Position numbers and translations under genes: made by a program
Shown here: positions 43,331 through 57,700 of the stretch, piece by piece
Layout: every line of letters starts with the position of its first letter
Numbering within the stretch: the first letter of the stretch is position 1
The notes under the pieces: model-generated
Told to the model about the DNA's origin: nothing
Database searches by the model: none
Seen by the model: only the letters and a program-made list of their open reading frames with translations
NCBI GenBank assembly: GCA_026874595.1
Contig: CM049306.1
Location: 51,917,019-51,981,018 of the forward strand
Direction of reading: 5' to 3'
Origin: Sipunculus nudus
Taxonomy: Eukaryota > Annelida > Sipuncula > Golfingiida > Sipunculidae
Length of the DNA: 64,000 nucleotides

Positions 43331-46300
43331 GCGGCTGTTCCGTGCTTTACCCTAACTAACCCGTTGACGTTCTGATCTAGCTACCTTCAACCTCCACCAA
43401 TCACCGCTGTCTGTGTATTACTGCCATATTTCAGTGGTAATTTGTTTAGACCGGGGGTCAGTGTTTGTAGGGGAACTTTGAGAAGGTCATAAACAAAATA
43501 TTACTGCCAGCAAACTGACTTCATGACTCTGTTTGATGAAAACATATTTGAGTTCCTCACACGGTGCTTGGACATAAGTAGGACAGGTTCATAAGAAGTC
43601 TATTCTATTTCTTCAGTATAGCACCTTAGGTGATTTTGCAAGTGTTTTTCTGGTCTAATTTGATGGTTTAAAAGTAATATTACCAATATTACCAGAGTGT
43701 ATTCTTTTAGATTCGTATATAGAAGTAGTTAATAATTAGTTTTACTTGAGTTCTTCCGTCCCCCTTCGTTGTTTTGATCGCAACTTTTTTTCCGATTTCT
43801 TTCGAACTTATATTACTCATCAGTTATTATTGTGTTTTGTTATGTTTTCTTTTGAAACATCCATTTTCATGGCCGTTTACTTTAAATAACAAGAGACATG
43901 GGTGAAAAGTCATCCTGCAGCTACCATTACTCTGTCCGGGACACTTTCCGGTGGACTTTTTATTTTACTTAGGGTCAACCTCTCTTATACGGTCCAAATG
44001 TAAATGTGAAGTATTTTCACAGTCATATAAGATTGGCACCACGTTGTTGTCAAAACCATTGATTTTAACCACTTTACAGGACTTTTCATATTTTTTTTTC
44101 AAACAGCCGTAATCCGGTTATGGATAAACAGTGTTATATTTTCTCACTAAGTAAGCATAGAGTGCTTCTCCATGAGAGTCTATACGTACGTAAGAGTGCT
44201 TCACGCGGTCTGCTCTTGACAAGAAGCGGCTGGCAGCGATGGGATGAAATAAGGGTCAAGTACTGAGTCAGCACTAAATCCAGTTATAGGGGCAGAAGTA
44301 ATTGTGTAATAGCGTCTGTTGGGATACACAATGTGTGGACATGCCCATTTCTAGGTGCATTAGCCGAGGCGTTTGATAAAGCCCGCACGATAAATACAAA
44401 AACTATTTGATTTTAGAGCGCCGCCACTTCTGGAGCCTGCGGTGGGCAGCTCGCGGTTCTGATTAGGAACTGCGTGGATACGCCAGCCGGTTCATCTCAC
44501 TATCCCGCCACTTAAGAAATTGCACTTTCAAAATTCAATAGGGGTGATTAGAAGACGCATCGCACGGCTACACGTGGTAACCAAAGCGAACCTCTCCGGA
44601 GCCTTTGGGTCTAACGTGGAGAACCATCCGCCCCGAGGAATCGATCGTGGGATCTTGAGCTTCAACGTGTGCCTATCTGTGTAGTAAGCTACTGTCTTCT
44701 GACAGCATATTGCCTCTTATACCAGATCTATGAGCAAAATCGGTCTTATCAGCCAATTCCTCGTGGTGGCAGCAAACAGATCTGGCCCGCCAGGGTCGTG
44801 TTGTCAACTCTAACCCGATCAGCCGGCCATCACACGCACCAAAACCAATTCCTTCCAGTGGTTTATAGGCCCAGGGATACACTTTGCAGGCTGAGGACCG
44901 GGGATGATGGGTAGGTTACTTGACTTGCTGTTATCTGATCTTCTAAAGCAGCCTCCTTCTCATTCCTTTACATTTGATTCGCTCAAAGGCGACATCCTGT
45001 GATGTACTGATCGACTTTACAAGCTGTCAGATTACAGGTGATGTGACGAGGTCTTCCTGTTCAATTACTACAGGCTTTACATTTGCATGACATCTCCACA
45101 CTATCCCCGTCGATTCAGGTTTCTGTTAATTACTACCTGGTACAACTCTTTACCTTTCATCAGTATCATGCAGTTAGAAACAGAAAGTGGAAAGAATAGA
45201 CCAGATATAACTATATTTTTCTAGCAGTCATATCTAACTTTTTGAATGTAAATTATTTACAGCATTTTATAAAATATCTAACCCTTAAGTCTGATTATTA
45301 CCAATGTGATGCTAGTCAGATACTGGTCCATGAAAGCACTATTTATTATCTTTCATCAGTCTTTTACGTTAGTTTTACTGCAAATAGATCATAAATCTAT
45401 CCATTACTTCATTTTAAAGTTTGGATATATGTCACATTAAGCCGGACAGTGCGTCAAATGCAGTATACACACCGATAATTAATGTTGTATTGAGGACAAT
45501 TATTTTCCGTAGTGTATGTCTTAATTAAATTTCAATTATTGTATATGTCGGTTTTTAGGAAAACCTGCCTCTGTGTAGCTTTCCATTGGCAAAGCAAATA
45601 AATCGAAACGGGGCAAATAAGTAATTGAAAAAAGGTCACCATTTAAGCTCTTTCTTTTAGAGGTATATTTAGTGTATGAAGAGGTAACTAAGGTTGCACC
45701 ACAAACAAAAACATAGTCATACCTTATGTTGCATATTCACTAATTATGGAAGTACGATATTTTAGTCTGATGGACATTTCATGATGTAATGTATCCAATC
45801 AAAGTTATCAAAGAGAAATAGCCGTGCAATGAATATATTCCTTTATTCTGGTGTTCTAATAAAACGAGCAAATCTCATGGCATCGCGGTTATCAAGGTCT
45901 GAGTAACACGGAGAGAGCCAAAACTCTGATTTAATGTATATATTAACAGCATTTACGTTTTATATTCATGGACGGGTGGATACATTTGACGCAGGCAAGC
46001 CTGATAAAATCATGGCTGACCCTTCGAAACTGGGGCCAGCTAGCGTTACTCATGCAGCGGTATGTAAAAACTATAGAAAGCGTTTCATACGACTTCTTGC
46101 AACATGCCCGGTCTATATTAAGGACTATCTTCCAAAGAAATGTTATATAGGTTTATGTAGGCATACACAAAATGAACGTAAGTGACAATGTAAACATACC
46201 CGGTTGTTATAGTGATTTTAAAATAACAAGGGCCACGCCAACAATTATGACAAATCTACGGATTTGGTTGAATATATAGTGCGAACTAGCGAATCGTTAT

Positions 46301-47324
46301 ATTTCTTAATTATCAATCGAGACAAAAAAGGGAAATTGTAGGACAAAATAAATTATATTTTGTGTGTGGCCTGGGGGTTTATTATTGTTGTTTCAAATTT
46401 CAGTTGGTCCTTGTTTTTATATTTAATTGAAGGTTCCTTGTAGTTATATTTTGTAACGGATATCTGAGGAAGGTATACAGAGATGCTGATACTAATAACC
46501 TGGATCCCGGGAGGTATCTTTTTCCGTATACACGTGATTCATGTTGTTTATGCTTACAATCCTATTGGGGAACATACAAGAAAATCGATCAAATGGTTAG
46601 CTCCAAAGGAGCCAGGAATACGAGAATGTGGCATCCAGTTACACCAGCCAAAGGACTCTATTGATTGTGTAATTCCCTGTGAAACCTTTAGGGGATTAGT
46701 GGATTAAACGTGTCCGGTAAACAGTGTTTAAATCGGTCTGGACATCTGTTGAGATTCCAGGGCAGAACCGAGTCAACGACAGGATTCTGACACTTCTCGC
46801 AATCGTATAAAAGTGGTAAATCCATTCCAATTCATAATATATCTATCTTCATACTATACTAACTCTGTGGTAGCGACGCTTTAACAGACCTTGATTCTGC
46901 AAGCCGTTCTATAGCCTATTTCATAAATAATGAACGAGGCTGTTGAACCAATCAAGTGAGTCGCATAAACTTGTTTTATATATTGACGCAAATGTTTTTA
47001 CAAGGTCAGGTTATATTAAATTAGAGCCTCTTAGAATAATAAGACATATACAGGGAAACGTAGTTGCTAATATTAATATTGTTGTCATTGTGTTAATCTG
47101 TAAATCGGTTTGTTTATGTATCAAGTAAAATAACTTACAAGGCTACAGTTTGTCATGATCAGCTGACGGAAGATTCTGGAGATCTAGAAGCTTCTGTAAG
47201 GCATAGCTGGTAATTTCCATGTAGATAGTTCAAGAATACTCGTTCCTGGAACCTTCGTTGTAGTGCCGATATACAAGTTGGGGTACAGCCGCCTCAGGGT
47301 AGTTAGTCAGAGAAGAATCGTTCT
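43331..47324. other. Gene-poor sequence with GC-richer islands
   Basis: A GC-richer stretch at 44400-44900 has no supported ORF. It contains an NK2-like cttaagtg on the minus strand near 44513. Nothing else recognised. Confidence 0.4.
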
Positions 47325-47880
47325 GCGGACGATGTAGACTGGTACCCTGCTCTATTATGGCCCTCAGCCATTCATAGAGACAGGCGTACAGCGCCATCTT
47401 AAGTACTCCCAGTTGCAACTCCTGACTTACCTGTAGACTGGTGCCAACTCCAGTCTACACGCTCATACCGTTTGGCATGGGCGTTCACGCGATCCTGGCT
47501 CATTATCCGTGAAAGTTTCTGATAAAATTGCTTCTTTAATTATTTATAGTTTCCAAATATTGAAAAATGAGTTGTTGCACAAAAATTGACTGATGGATGT
47601 TTATATGATACGATATACTGAATCTCTGATATTCCACTGTACGTGGCATTGGTTTATTATCAATATCTATTAATCTAATCTTAAATGTCACACGAAGTGT
47701 ACAGCCAACTTTTGGCAACTTCTCTGAGCAAATGAAATGCATTTTTTATCATATATAATACATACTTGAGTTGGAACCAGTCTGCCGGGAGTATTGAAAA
47801 TGGCGTTGTACGCCCGTCTCTATGATTGGCCTAGAGCAGCGGTGCCATAATAGAGCGGGGTACCAGTCTACGGACGATGT
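47325..47880. mobile_element. Foldback element with diverged 100 bp inverted arms
   Basis: 47325-47420 and 47769-47880 are approximate inverted copies: cggacgatgtagactggtac and ctctattatggc in one arm; gccataatagagc, gtaccagtcta and cggacgatgt in the other. Next to the left arm is a perfect 9 bp stem, gtagactgg/ccagtctac, at about 47432-47457. No transposase is seen. Probably a non-autonomous foldback/MITE relic. Confidence 0.6.
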
Positions 47881-48119
47881 GTCATGTGATGTAGAATGGT
47901 ACCAAGCGGAGTGTTTTGTCAAATTCCGTGAGAGGACGATTATTACTTTTCCGGGAGATTTATGTTTAGCCGAGCATGGCGTAGTGCGAAAAGCCAAAGA
48001 ACTTTTGAAGAGTTGTATTGTGAGATTGGAGCCTGTATTTTGTTAACCCCTAGACAGTATGATCATTTTGGACTTTTGCGTGAAAGTTCACGGAAAATAT
48101 ATGACTGCGTGTATAGAGT

Positions 48120-48190
<71 letters not shown>

Positions 48191-49942
48191 GAGGCCGCCA
48201 CCTGTAATGATTGTTCTAGACCAAATATTCTGCATTTCTGGGAGAATTTGATCAATCAAATAAAGCCTATAATAAAAAGGTTTCTGGAACATACATGTTC
48301 TTGTTCTGACAGCGAGTGGACATTAAAATTGTTTACATTTTGTTCGTTGGATATAATTGCAGTTACAGAGGTAACACCAAGCGTTAAATTAAAACGATAA
48401 CTATAAAGAATGGCATTCGGTGGAGCACAAACCGCCGCCATGGAAAAAAAAACTACCCGAGTCACCCCTTTATCCGGATCTGCACCAAAATTAAGTGAAA
48501 TTTTAATTCCGTGCCCTTCCATTTCACGTTTCTTCCATAAGAAGCTTACAGATGACAGCAGGTTGGAGTCCGCAACAGTAATTCAGTATTTTAACAAATC
48601 AAAATAATCCTGTTAGATCGACCCCTTATCCAGATGAGATGCAAAATATAACGTGGCCCATGCAAGTATATCACACCTCCACAAAGTTTCGTAGAAATCA
48701 ATACAAAGGTTTCTGCTTAACCTTCCTAACAGTCACACGTATATATAGGATAAAAGCAAAACTTTACAACAAACCGGTTCCGTAACAACATATATAAGGT
48801 CTGGTCTGCTGCTCCCATAGACTGCCATACACTTCAGCTGGAATCATGCATAAGCAGCATGGCTGACATTATCTATACTGCATGCGTGCGCATACCGTCA
48901 TGCAGGAAAAATCATCACAGAAATGTTTCGGGTTCTATTTTGAATTGTCTGTTTTTTTTGTGTGTTTCTATTTAGAACATTAAAGTGTTATTGTTCGTCT
49001 GTTTTCTAAACAATGGCTTCCAGGATCTCGCAGACCTTTGTTACTGGTGTATGTTGGCCAAAGTGTGCTGTAAATCAAATATGTGACATTTACATTTTTG
49101 AAGTTTTACTGTGTTTTGATCCTTTTTACATTGTACTAGTTAAAATATTTTGGCCTATTAGGCGACTATGGTGTAACAAACCCACGCCATCTACTATTTT
49201 ACAAATAGTTGTGCCATTGGTTACATGTGAAAATTACTTAAAAGATGGTTTCAGATGATAAATTCCTGCTTTGGTTAAATATATTCAGATCTTGCGTATA
49301 TGTTACCAATAACTAAATAAACTATTTTATCTATTCCGGGGTCAATAGAGGATACAAGTGAGAGTAATCATCAGTTTTGTTATCATATGTTGAGTTCCCT
49401 TCTGGATTGATTAATTTGATTCAGACTTCACATTTAGTCAGGGAAACACCCTATTGTCAGACGGACTATTTACGGTTTAAGACAAAAATTGTTCACTTAT
49501 TACTTAGTTGAGTTCAAAATTCAAATTTGTGTTACACTTCATTCATAAAAGAGTTTTGATTTTATTGCAAAATATTCATGATCAGGGTTGTTCACAGTTA
49601 GTGAGAATACCATTTAATTGACCAATTTGTTTGAAACCTCACTTTATTTTTCGATATATATTGAGCCTGCAACATGGCATGCAGGAAGGAACATGAAACC
49701 CTGTTCATCAATAGAGTGGAAAAGAAACTTCTAAGTCGTTAAATAAAACTACCGCTCAGCCAGGCTGAAACACATTTACTTAGTATAGAGTTTCTATTAA
49801 GACATAGCCACCGGCAGTTAGTTTGCTGAACATACATTATCATAGACACGTATGCAATTAACATAGTAAGCATTACCTACCTCGGAACCTCTTCATTTAT
49901 ATAAATCTAAAAATTGTTTAAATTCCAAAATAGACCCTGTAA
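47881..49942. other. Gene-poor sequence with a (TA)n tract
   Basis: The alternating TA run at 48123-48187 (65 bp) is the only clear structure. Confidence 0.45.
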
Positions 49943-50224
49943 GGCCAAAAAAATAAAAGGGTATGGTTCTCAGGCACTTTTTTTCAGAAATCAATGCGGG
50001 CGGGCGGAATTTTATTTTTGACTTTTTTTGTATGTTTAGGGAAAAGCATGTAAATGACAGGTTTCTTCTTGCTAAACAGGTAAAAGCATTACATAACAAA
50101 GGAAATCGTATCGAAATTGTATTATTTTACCATTATGAATGATGAAATCAAAATAAAAATGTTTGATGAGGGGGGTTAAAATTGACGCGGGCGGTGCCTG
50201 AGAACCATATCTTTAATTTTTTTG
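49943..50224. mobile_element. TIR element family B, copy 1 (about 280 bp)
   Basis: It matches 63179-63481 along its whole length. The ends are inverted repeats (tatggttctcaggcac; complement at the right) extended by A/T-rich arms. The core terminus is flanked by TA on both sides, compatible with a Tc1/mariner-type MITE. No coding capacity. Confidence 0.75.
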
Positions 50225-53200
50225 TCCTAAAGCATATAGCAGTTTAAACCTGATACAGTGTTCTTTCTTATGGTATATGCATTGTAAGCGTCATTTATTT
50301 TAACATAATACTCCAAATTAATTGAAAAATAGAGAGCAATGTAACAAACCCCCTGTGAGAGCTAGCTCCTTTTAGTCTGCAATAATATTTAACTACACGA
50401 CAATATTCAAAGATTTTTTTTTTCTTTTTCAACAATATGTTTCTTTCTTTCTGAAAATCGAAAAAATATATTTTGTTTAAATAAAAATAAAATTTAGTTA
50501 TAACAATAATCCAACTTGTCTTGCCAAATTTGATATAAGGTCTCCCTAGAAAATGACTTTTTCTTAAACATGACTTAGGGGTAAATAAGACAGATTTAAG
50601 ATATGTGTTACACAAGACATGGCTGGTGGTGCCATCTGCTGTTCTGCCTTCATGCACATTTGCATAGTCTGCCATCTCCTCACTTCCTCCTGTAAACACA
50701 TGTGGAAACTATGGAGAAAAAACAAACAAAACTGACTTCGAAATTGTACCTACACATTGATAACGGGATAGGACGAATTAATTTTAAAGAATTAACCATG
50801 ACCTTAAAATAAGTTTACAGGATCTTGACTTTCTGGTGGTCCATTATTAATAATGTCCATACAAATGAATGACTGTAAGGATTTTTCTAGTGTGCCCATT
50901 GATCATCATCTAATGACATTGCAATTACTGCATATGAAACTGCATGACCGCGAATGTCCCTTGGTTTTTTGGTGTTGTGACTGTTGTCAATATACACGTG
51001 CGCATAGGTGAGCACTGGGTCCTTAGACCCTAGTTAAAGTTACAAGCCAGTTGTTGGCAATTGTAGGGGTATTTCAACACAAGAGCTTCGCTCCTGAATG
51101 TTGACGAACTATGCCATTTATTACTTCTTGTCTATCCCGCTCTAAGTTTTGAAACATGTATGACCGAAGTTGACTGTAATCCAATTTTGTAGATATGAGA
51201 AATGAACCTAGAGGAATATAGATCCCTGGGGAAGTATTATATGTATCCGCCAGTGTCCCTGGGGCCAGAACGGAGAGGTCATTTTGATTCTGTATGAAGC
51301 AATTATCATGGTTACAAGGCAAATACGGTTGTCCTTCGGAGATTCCTTCTTAAACAATGGCACACGGGGCATTAATAACTCAGTGGTTGTCCGACTGTCG
51401 CAGTTATCTTGGACTCAAGCAAGTAATGTCGAGATAGGAGTCCGGGAGACTTGAAATGGCATCACAATATTCCAAGGATGGTGTAATTGGATTCAGTGAT
51501 TCATTGCCAAGGTTGCGACTCCGCAGTTCTAAACAGGCACGACTTCTGGCAGGCATGGACAAGAAGCTTTATTCTGGGCTGTAATTAGGTTTCTTGTCAT
51601 CCATGTGGTCCATTGGCAGCTACCATTTATAAATCAGTCCTTGGATTAGACAACAAAACACCAAGCCTGGTTGTAATAGACATCCCAATCGATGACCATC
51701 CAATAATGTTTTGCTCCCTCTGAATGGGTTCCCGCTCAAATCTGAACATTTGTCAGGTATCGCGACAGATATGGCACTACATAAGCTTGTGTATTGTCCC
51801 CGGGGGAGTGGCCAGCCCCTGACTCCGACCCATCTACGGTTGCCGCGTCGGGTGAAAAGGCGTCACGTTATTGTGTATCTGCACGTGATAAATGTAGTTC
51901 CAACCACCAGTAGTGACCGCGTGGGTTAATAGTGATGAGTGCCCATGTCGACGGACACACTACTTTGTTCTATTTTACGACAATCGCAACTCGTCTTGCA
52001 CGCGCTCTATGTCAGCCAGACCGAATTTATGTGGAACCCGTAAGAGCTTTTCTAGACATCTTAAATTTGGTTCTTCCCATTCTTACTTCTGCTTCCGCTG
52101 ACTTATACCTCCTGGCGGGGACATAGACGGTACATCATCCAGCAACGTGATTTGTTGACCGCGCTAGTCAGGAGATCTTGGATGTTGAACAAGAAACTCT
52201 CTAACATTCCACTTGGATAAACCAGTTAGGGCCAGTCTCTGTTATAGATCATCCAATATATATCGTTTATAGTATTAAATCAACGGATAAGGTATTTTGG
52301 TCACATTAACAGATACTCATCGGCGCTCTCACTGACACCTAGTATTACAGTGACCTTTTACGATGAGGAGTGCCATGGCAGCTCTTCCTATGGAAGTGGC
52401 AGATATATTTCCCCGTATAAAGGGATCTGTTCAGTTTTTCCATTCTTATGCTTGCGGTTCTGTAGGGCATATCCACTTACATTACCAGGAGATAATTCTC
52501 TTTGATAGGGTAACCGTGATACCTTTGGCAGGGTTTTTTTTAAATGAATTATACAGTTTATCAAAGAATTTACTTGATTTATGGTCTCTTCACATGGATT
52601 AGTTTTCCAAAATTAATTTCCCAGAAAAATATTAGATATAAGTATAAATACTTAAAGAATTTATTATAAAAAATTCTTGAATGTATAAAATTTCCCTATA
52701 TGATCATTATGTTGAAGTGCAATGCCACCGTGCATGGGTGAATAGTGGAGAAATTTTATGCACATGTTCCAGGTCTTTTACAATAAGTTTTCTTAATGTA
52801 AGTGATCTTGATTTTAAAGTTCAAGTACGAAAATACGTAGTTCGTCTTAGAAAACAAAATGGTTTAAATGCACGATGTTCGTGCGAGTGGGCTCAATATA
52901 CCCTGCAAGTTTAAGGTTTGAAGAAATTTCTTTACAAAGCATTTATAGTGCACATCTGTTCAGGCCATGGATGTTCATATATACGCAAAACCGCATGCAT
53001 CTCTATATTATCTATGGAAATCATTGTGCCGCTGAAACATTTAATTGTCCGAGAAGATTATTGACATTTCCTTTTGAGGCTGAAAATTATCGTAAATATA
53101 CCCATGGACAGACATGACATTACTTTTGCACTAAATAATGTCAGCTTAGATTAAATACGAAATGATATACCTGAATAAGGATACAGATTATTTCATCAAA

Positions 53201-53775
53201 ACTTTACCATCCTTTTATGTCCTAGTTTTTTTCTGCTCAACACTGTCCATCAAAACTATTGAGATATCTGATCAAAAACGAATATTCAGACAGATGTAGT
53301 ATAACGGGAAAAACAGAATGCTGCATTTGCTGCATTTAATCTTCCTCCCCTAGTAACAATAAACCATATATATCAATGAAATAATTTCTTATCCTTAATC
53401 TTTTAACATATCGTTTGCATGAACGGTCGACTAGACGGACAACTGCATGGACAGAAAGACTAAGACTCGCATGAAAACAAAACCTTTATCCAACTTCATT
53501 AGAAGAAACATTTAGAGTTTATGAACCACTGCAGCGGATTAATACTCTGTATACTGTATTCCGTTACAACGTTTCATGTTTTGTTACAATTCAAATTTCT
53601 TTCAAATCCATTTAGTATATACCAAAGTAAAATATATATGTGAGAAGAAAAAGACTGCATAATATTTTGGCAGTGGTGCGTGTAGAAATGTAATATATAT
53701 TCAATTAACGAACTGTTTTTTTACTATATCTCTACCTGTGTTTTTCAATTTTAAGGCGTCTTGGTTATTTTTCCG
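50225..53775. other. Gene-poor sequence
   Basis: A minus-strand stretch, 50689 down to 50614, has a good acceptor (gtgtttacag) and an open frame rich in Met/Gln, but only a weak donor. No homology is recognised. The GC-richer stretch 51750-52130 has no supported ORF. Confidence 0.35.
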
Positions 53776-53880
53776 CTATATATATACTGTGACGTAACGA
53801 ATTAATGACGTGTTCCACACTTCCCCGTCATATATATACTGTGACTTGACGTATGAGTGACAAATTCCGCACCTGCATTT
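53776..53880. repeat. Diverged 52 bp direct duplication
   Basis: tatatatactgtgac recurs with period 52. The following bases (gtaacgaattaatgacg and ttgacgtatgagtgac) are similar but diverged. Confidence 0.6.
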
Positions 53881-54349
53881 CAAATAGAGTGAAGCGGAGC
53901 TTTAGCTGTTAATACTTTTCATTTTATGCATGTGCTAAGACCATTAAGGCAATTATTTAACCCAAAACTATAGAAATTTCCCGGCGGTTTTTGATGACGC
54001 GTCACACTTTCCAACAAAGACATCTTTTTTTCTCCATTTAAAATATCTTCATAAAGTTATTTTAACTTTCTTAAAGTATCTCATAAATTTTATTTACTTC
54101 AGGAAAAAAAGTCTTAAGAGTAATTGCAAATAAAATTTTAATATACTTGGTCGGGAGTGACATTATCGACTTCCTTTTTCATGCAAGGGTGCATGTGATG
54201 AGAACTATATCTTCACAGCACTGGCACGTCTGTTCAGTTTATATCTTTAACTCTTATTGTCTTTATTATATACAAATTAAATTTGTTGAAAGGATGTTCC
54301 CAGAAACAAATGGAAATTTTTTATCAAAGACATTTCTTTCCTCCGTTAG

Positions 54350-54605
54350 CAGGGGCGGATTTAAAGGGTGGCAGGCTATGTTTCGACCTAGAAATACTGG
54401 GAATTAGAATGAAATATATACATATATGCCGAAAAGCAGTGCCGTATTTTTCGTCTAGCATCGTTTTATTTTCCTATATATTTCCTACATGCGAGAGTTT
54501 GGTGTAAAGTCTAAACTTCTGACACACTGGTTTGCCTGTGTTAAGGTGTTGATTCCCCCCCCCCACACACACACACATCCTTTTAAGATCCTGTGTCCGC
54601 CCCTG
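54350..54605. mobile_element. 256 bp TIR element with CAGGGGCGG ends
   Basis: The left end is caggggcggat and the right end tccgcccctg. GTTAG directly flanks both sides (54345-54349 and 54606-54610). CAGGGGCGGA termini are typical of hAT-like elements, and a 5 bp duplication fits hAT5-like relatives, although classic hATs make 8 bp. Inside are a 10-base C-run and a (CA)n run. No ORF of note; non-autonomous. Confidence 0.78.
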
Positions 54606-54610
54606 GTTAG

Positions 54611-54755
54611 TACATTTAAAACGTGTTGCTGCAAATTTTTGTAATGTGTTGTGCTTTATTGTGTTACGTATATATATAGATGAAGAAGATAGACTTTAAT
54701 GAAAACCTATCAGTTAAATTTAGTTTCATACTCAAAACGCCAGTGAATATATATT

Positions 54756-54790
<35 letters not shown>

Positions 54791-57700
54791 ATATATAATA
54801 TAATACATACTATATATACTTACACAGATATATTGGATTCATAGGTTAAAATGTATGTAAATATATGTAAACATGTCGGAAATATTTGCTTTCGGTTTTA
54901 TTCAAGATTATATATTTTGGTATATATGTTTATTTTTAGGATTCATGTTTTTAAAAAGCATGCGTTCTGAGTAATTGACAGGGCCCGGGGATGTGTCAAA
55001 AACCGACGGAATTATTCTCCATAAAGGATTATACCATTTGGTCCTTTCGTGCCTAGAGCTGGCTTGGATACACGTGTCATTCAGTAACAATGTTGTTAGA
55101 CTTGTATTTCTGTCCAGTAACAGAATTAGAAACTCAATAGGCAAATTGTAGATCAGACATGATCAGATTTGATCCGCTACATGGCTGACCTGTTATCAGG
55201 GCTGATATAACCTGAGTTCGGCTGATCTAACACCAATATCTGTTTCCTCTAATAAATTGTCAGGTTAATTGCCGTCAACATTAATCAAAACTCGTAGCAA
55301 ACCGCAGGGGGCTTTTCCTCTGCAATGGGACTCTGTTTTGCTTCAGATAGCATCCAAATCAATCCTAATCCATTCAAGCGACGCCGTCACCCCGGGCCAT
55401 GTATTTATTTTGACTCACTCTTTTCTCCTGACAGATAGGCGGAGTAAAGTTTTGCCATCTATAAACGGGCGCGATGGTACATGGACCACTGTTTCCGATA
55501 CTGTCGCGGAGGAAATTGATAGCGGGGCGAAGAGGAAGTTATCAAATTTATAAATCATAAAGGGAATCACGCCTTTTCAGCAAGAAATACCCGGAACGTC
55601 GAAAAGATTCGCTTGAAATTTGTTCAGTTAATTAATAAATCTTTGCTCTGCATGTATATGCATGTGGGTCCTGCCAAATTGGTATGCATTATGAGTCATC
55701 GGTTGAGAGTAGCCACAATTCGTCTCACGTTGCCGCCCATTTGCGCAGAAAGTCCCACGATGCATTAATTTCTGTGACATTTCGCATCCTAGATGCGGGT
55801 CTCAGCGGGTAAAAAGCAACAGTTTTTCTATCTTGTTCTATTTGCAGAATGTTACATTGCGCATTTGTCCAAGGTCCCACTCGTGCAGAGTGTGTGCCAG
55901 TTTCTCTCCAGGCGCGTGCAGAAATCGATGAAAACTATAAAAGTTATAAAAAATAGAAGCCCTCCGGGATATTCAACAGGCCCTCCGTTTATCTGTATTT
56001 GACTCATGTTGATGAACTAGCTGTTGCTGCTTAACAGTGCCATTAATAATATTCATAAAATACCGCCTTTCGGCACACATTGCTCTTTTCACTGCATCGT
56101 GGATAAGTTGTGGACCCGCGTATTCATCCATGGTTGTTACGGTCTAATGTATAATTCCTATTAATAATGCTCATAAAATGTGCTATTGAGGTTTGTTCTT
56201 TTTTTCCCTAGTGAAGATAATATGATAATTACAAAATTATTGGATTCGCATACCAAAGGCTAGATGGATTTCCATATCAAGTGAATTTAATGGAGGTGTG
56301 CATGTCGTTTAGAGGAAACCGAAATATATAGCTAAATTTGAAAAAAAAAATTCTATGACAAGTTAGAACTGTTATACTATTTCTTTTGATCATTTATATG
56401 AGTATTATCTGTCCAGATCAGCCTTTTGAAAAAGGGGGACTGTAATGTAGAAAAAGTAGAACAAAAGTACGAAACTAAAAGTAAAAGGCATGGCAAAAGT
56501 AGTTCTAAAACCACACATGTATAAGATAATTGTTCATGGTCATTCTTGATAAAAAAATAATGCATGTATATATATAGGGAGAAGATACGAGGCGGTGTGA
56601 GAGTACCTCTTTTATATGTTTTTACGCTGTTATGATCAAGTGGAATGGTGCTCCAAATCGCCGATATAATTTAATTATATCAACAAAAGCACCCCAGCCT
56701 TCACAGCAAAAAGTGTCAATCGGTTTGCATGTCACATGAACAAAAAAGTATAGGGAAAAGTACATATATAGGTATTTAATGAAGGTAGTTTTTTGCATAT
56801 GATAAAAAAGAACCAAATAGAATATGGAAGTAAAGGTATTTGAAGACAATGTATAGGATATACATGTATAGGAAACAAACAAAAATTTAGAAAAATTAGG
56901 AAAAGTGTATACGTTCGCTTGGCAGTATACAAAATGACATTTTTATTAGAATGTTCTTTTTCCTCTAACGATTGTCGGTCTTGTCTTATAATAGAGAGTC
57001 CATCTCGATGTCACAGTCCCTTGCTTAGAAATGGTTAGAAGCGCAATGTAAGGCGATGAGGATGCAAATATCTTCATCATTTTAGACAACGCCTTATAGC
57101 CTATACATGTACGCTTTCACTTGAAATAAACCCAACCAGTCGTTAGATATATTTTTATACTTTCTACTTTGTGCAAAGAAAACCTTCAGTTGCAACTCAG
57201 CATATTGGTAAATCCCCCTGCATCTTTGTCATATTTCTGACCGCATGAATCCAAGCATGCCTCACAAGCCTTACTAGACGATAGGCAACTTGTACGCGAC
57301 ACAGGAAATGACTTGCTTTCATAGAGATGGATTTACACTTTGGTTTGTTAGTTCACATGTATTCTTTTGTGTTAATTCATCACTCGTAGCTTTTTGTTAT
57401 TATTAGCATCCTATCGATGTAATAGGGTACGGCCGTAGCAAGGCAGGTCCACGTACGATTTGAGTCAGGACTCTAGTAGGCGTACAGTTCAATATGCTCT
57501 GTCAAGTGTTCACTCCTATTCTTGTAAAAACTTATAAAATAGCATATTAATTGTGACTTTAATAAGTATATTTCAAGGGAAAATGTATTAAATTTGATGC
57601 ATGCGTGTTTGACATTAAATTGCATGTTCATCATTTTTTATAGTACCAATATATTCGAGCACTTTTCTACATATACGGAAATTTTATATATATAGGAATA

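Noticed and set aside
45934-46185. 83-codon ORF beginning in the 46 kb region
   Set aside because: Composition and length are compatible with chance; no motif or splice context.
47822-48046. Short plus-strand ORF over the right arm of the foldback element
   Set aside because: It reads through the inverted-repeat arm and has no protein features.
55269-55553. 94-codon ORF
   Set aside because: No homology recognised; an isolated ORF in AT-rich noncoding DNA.
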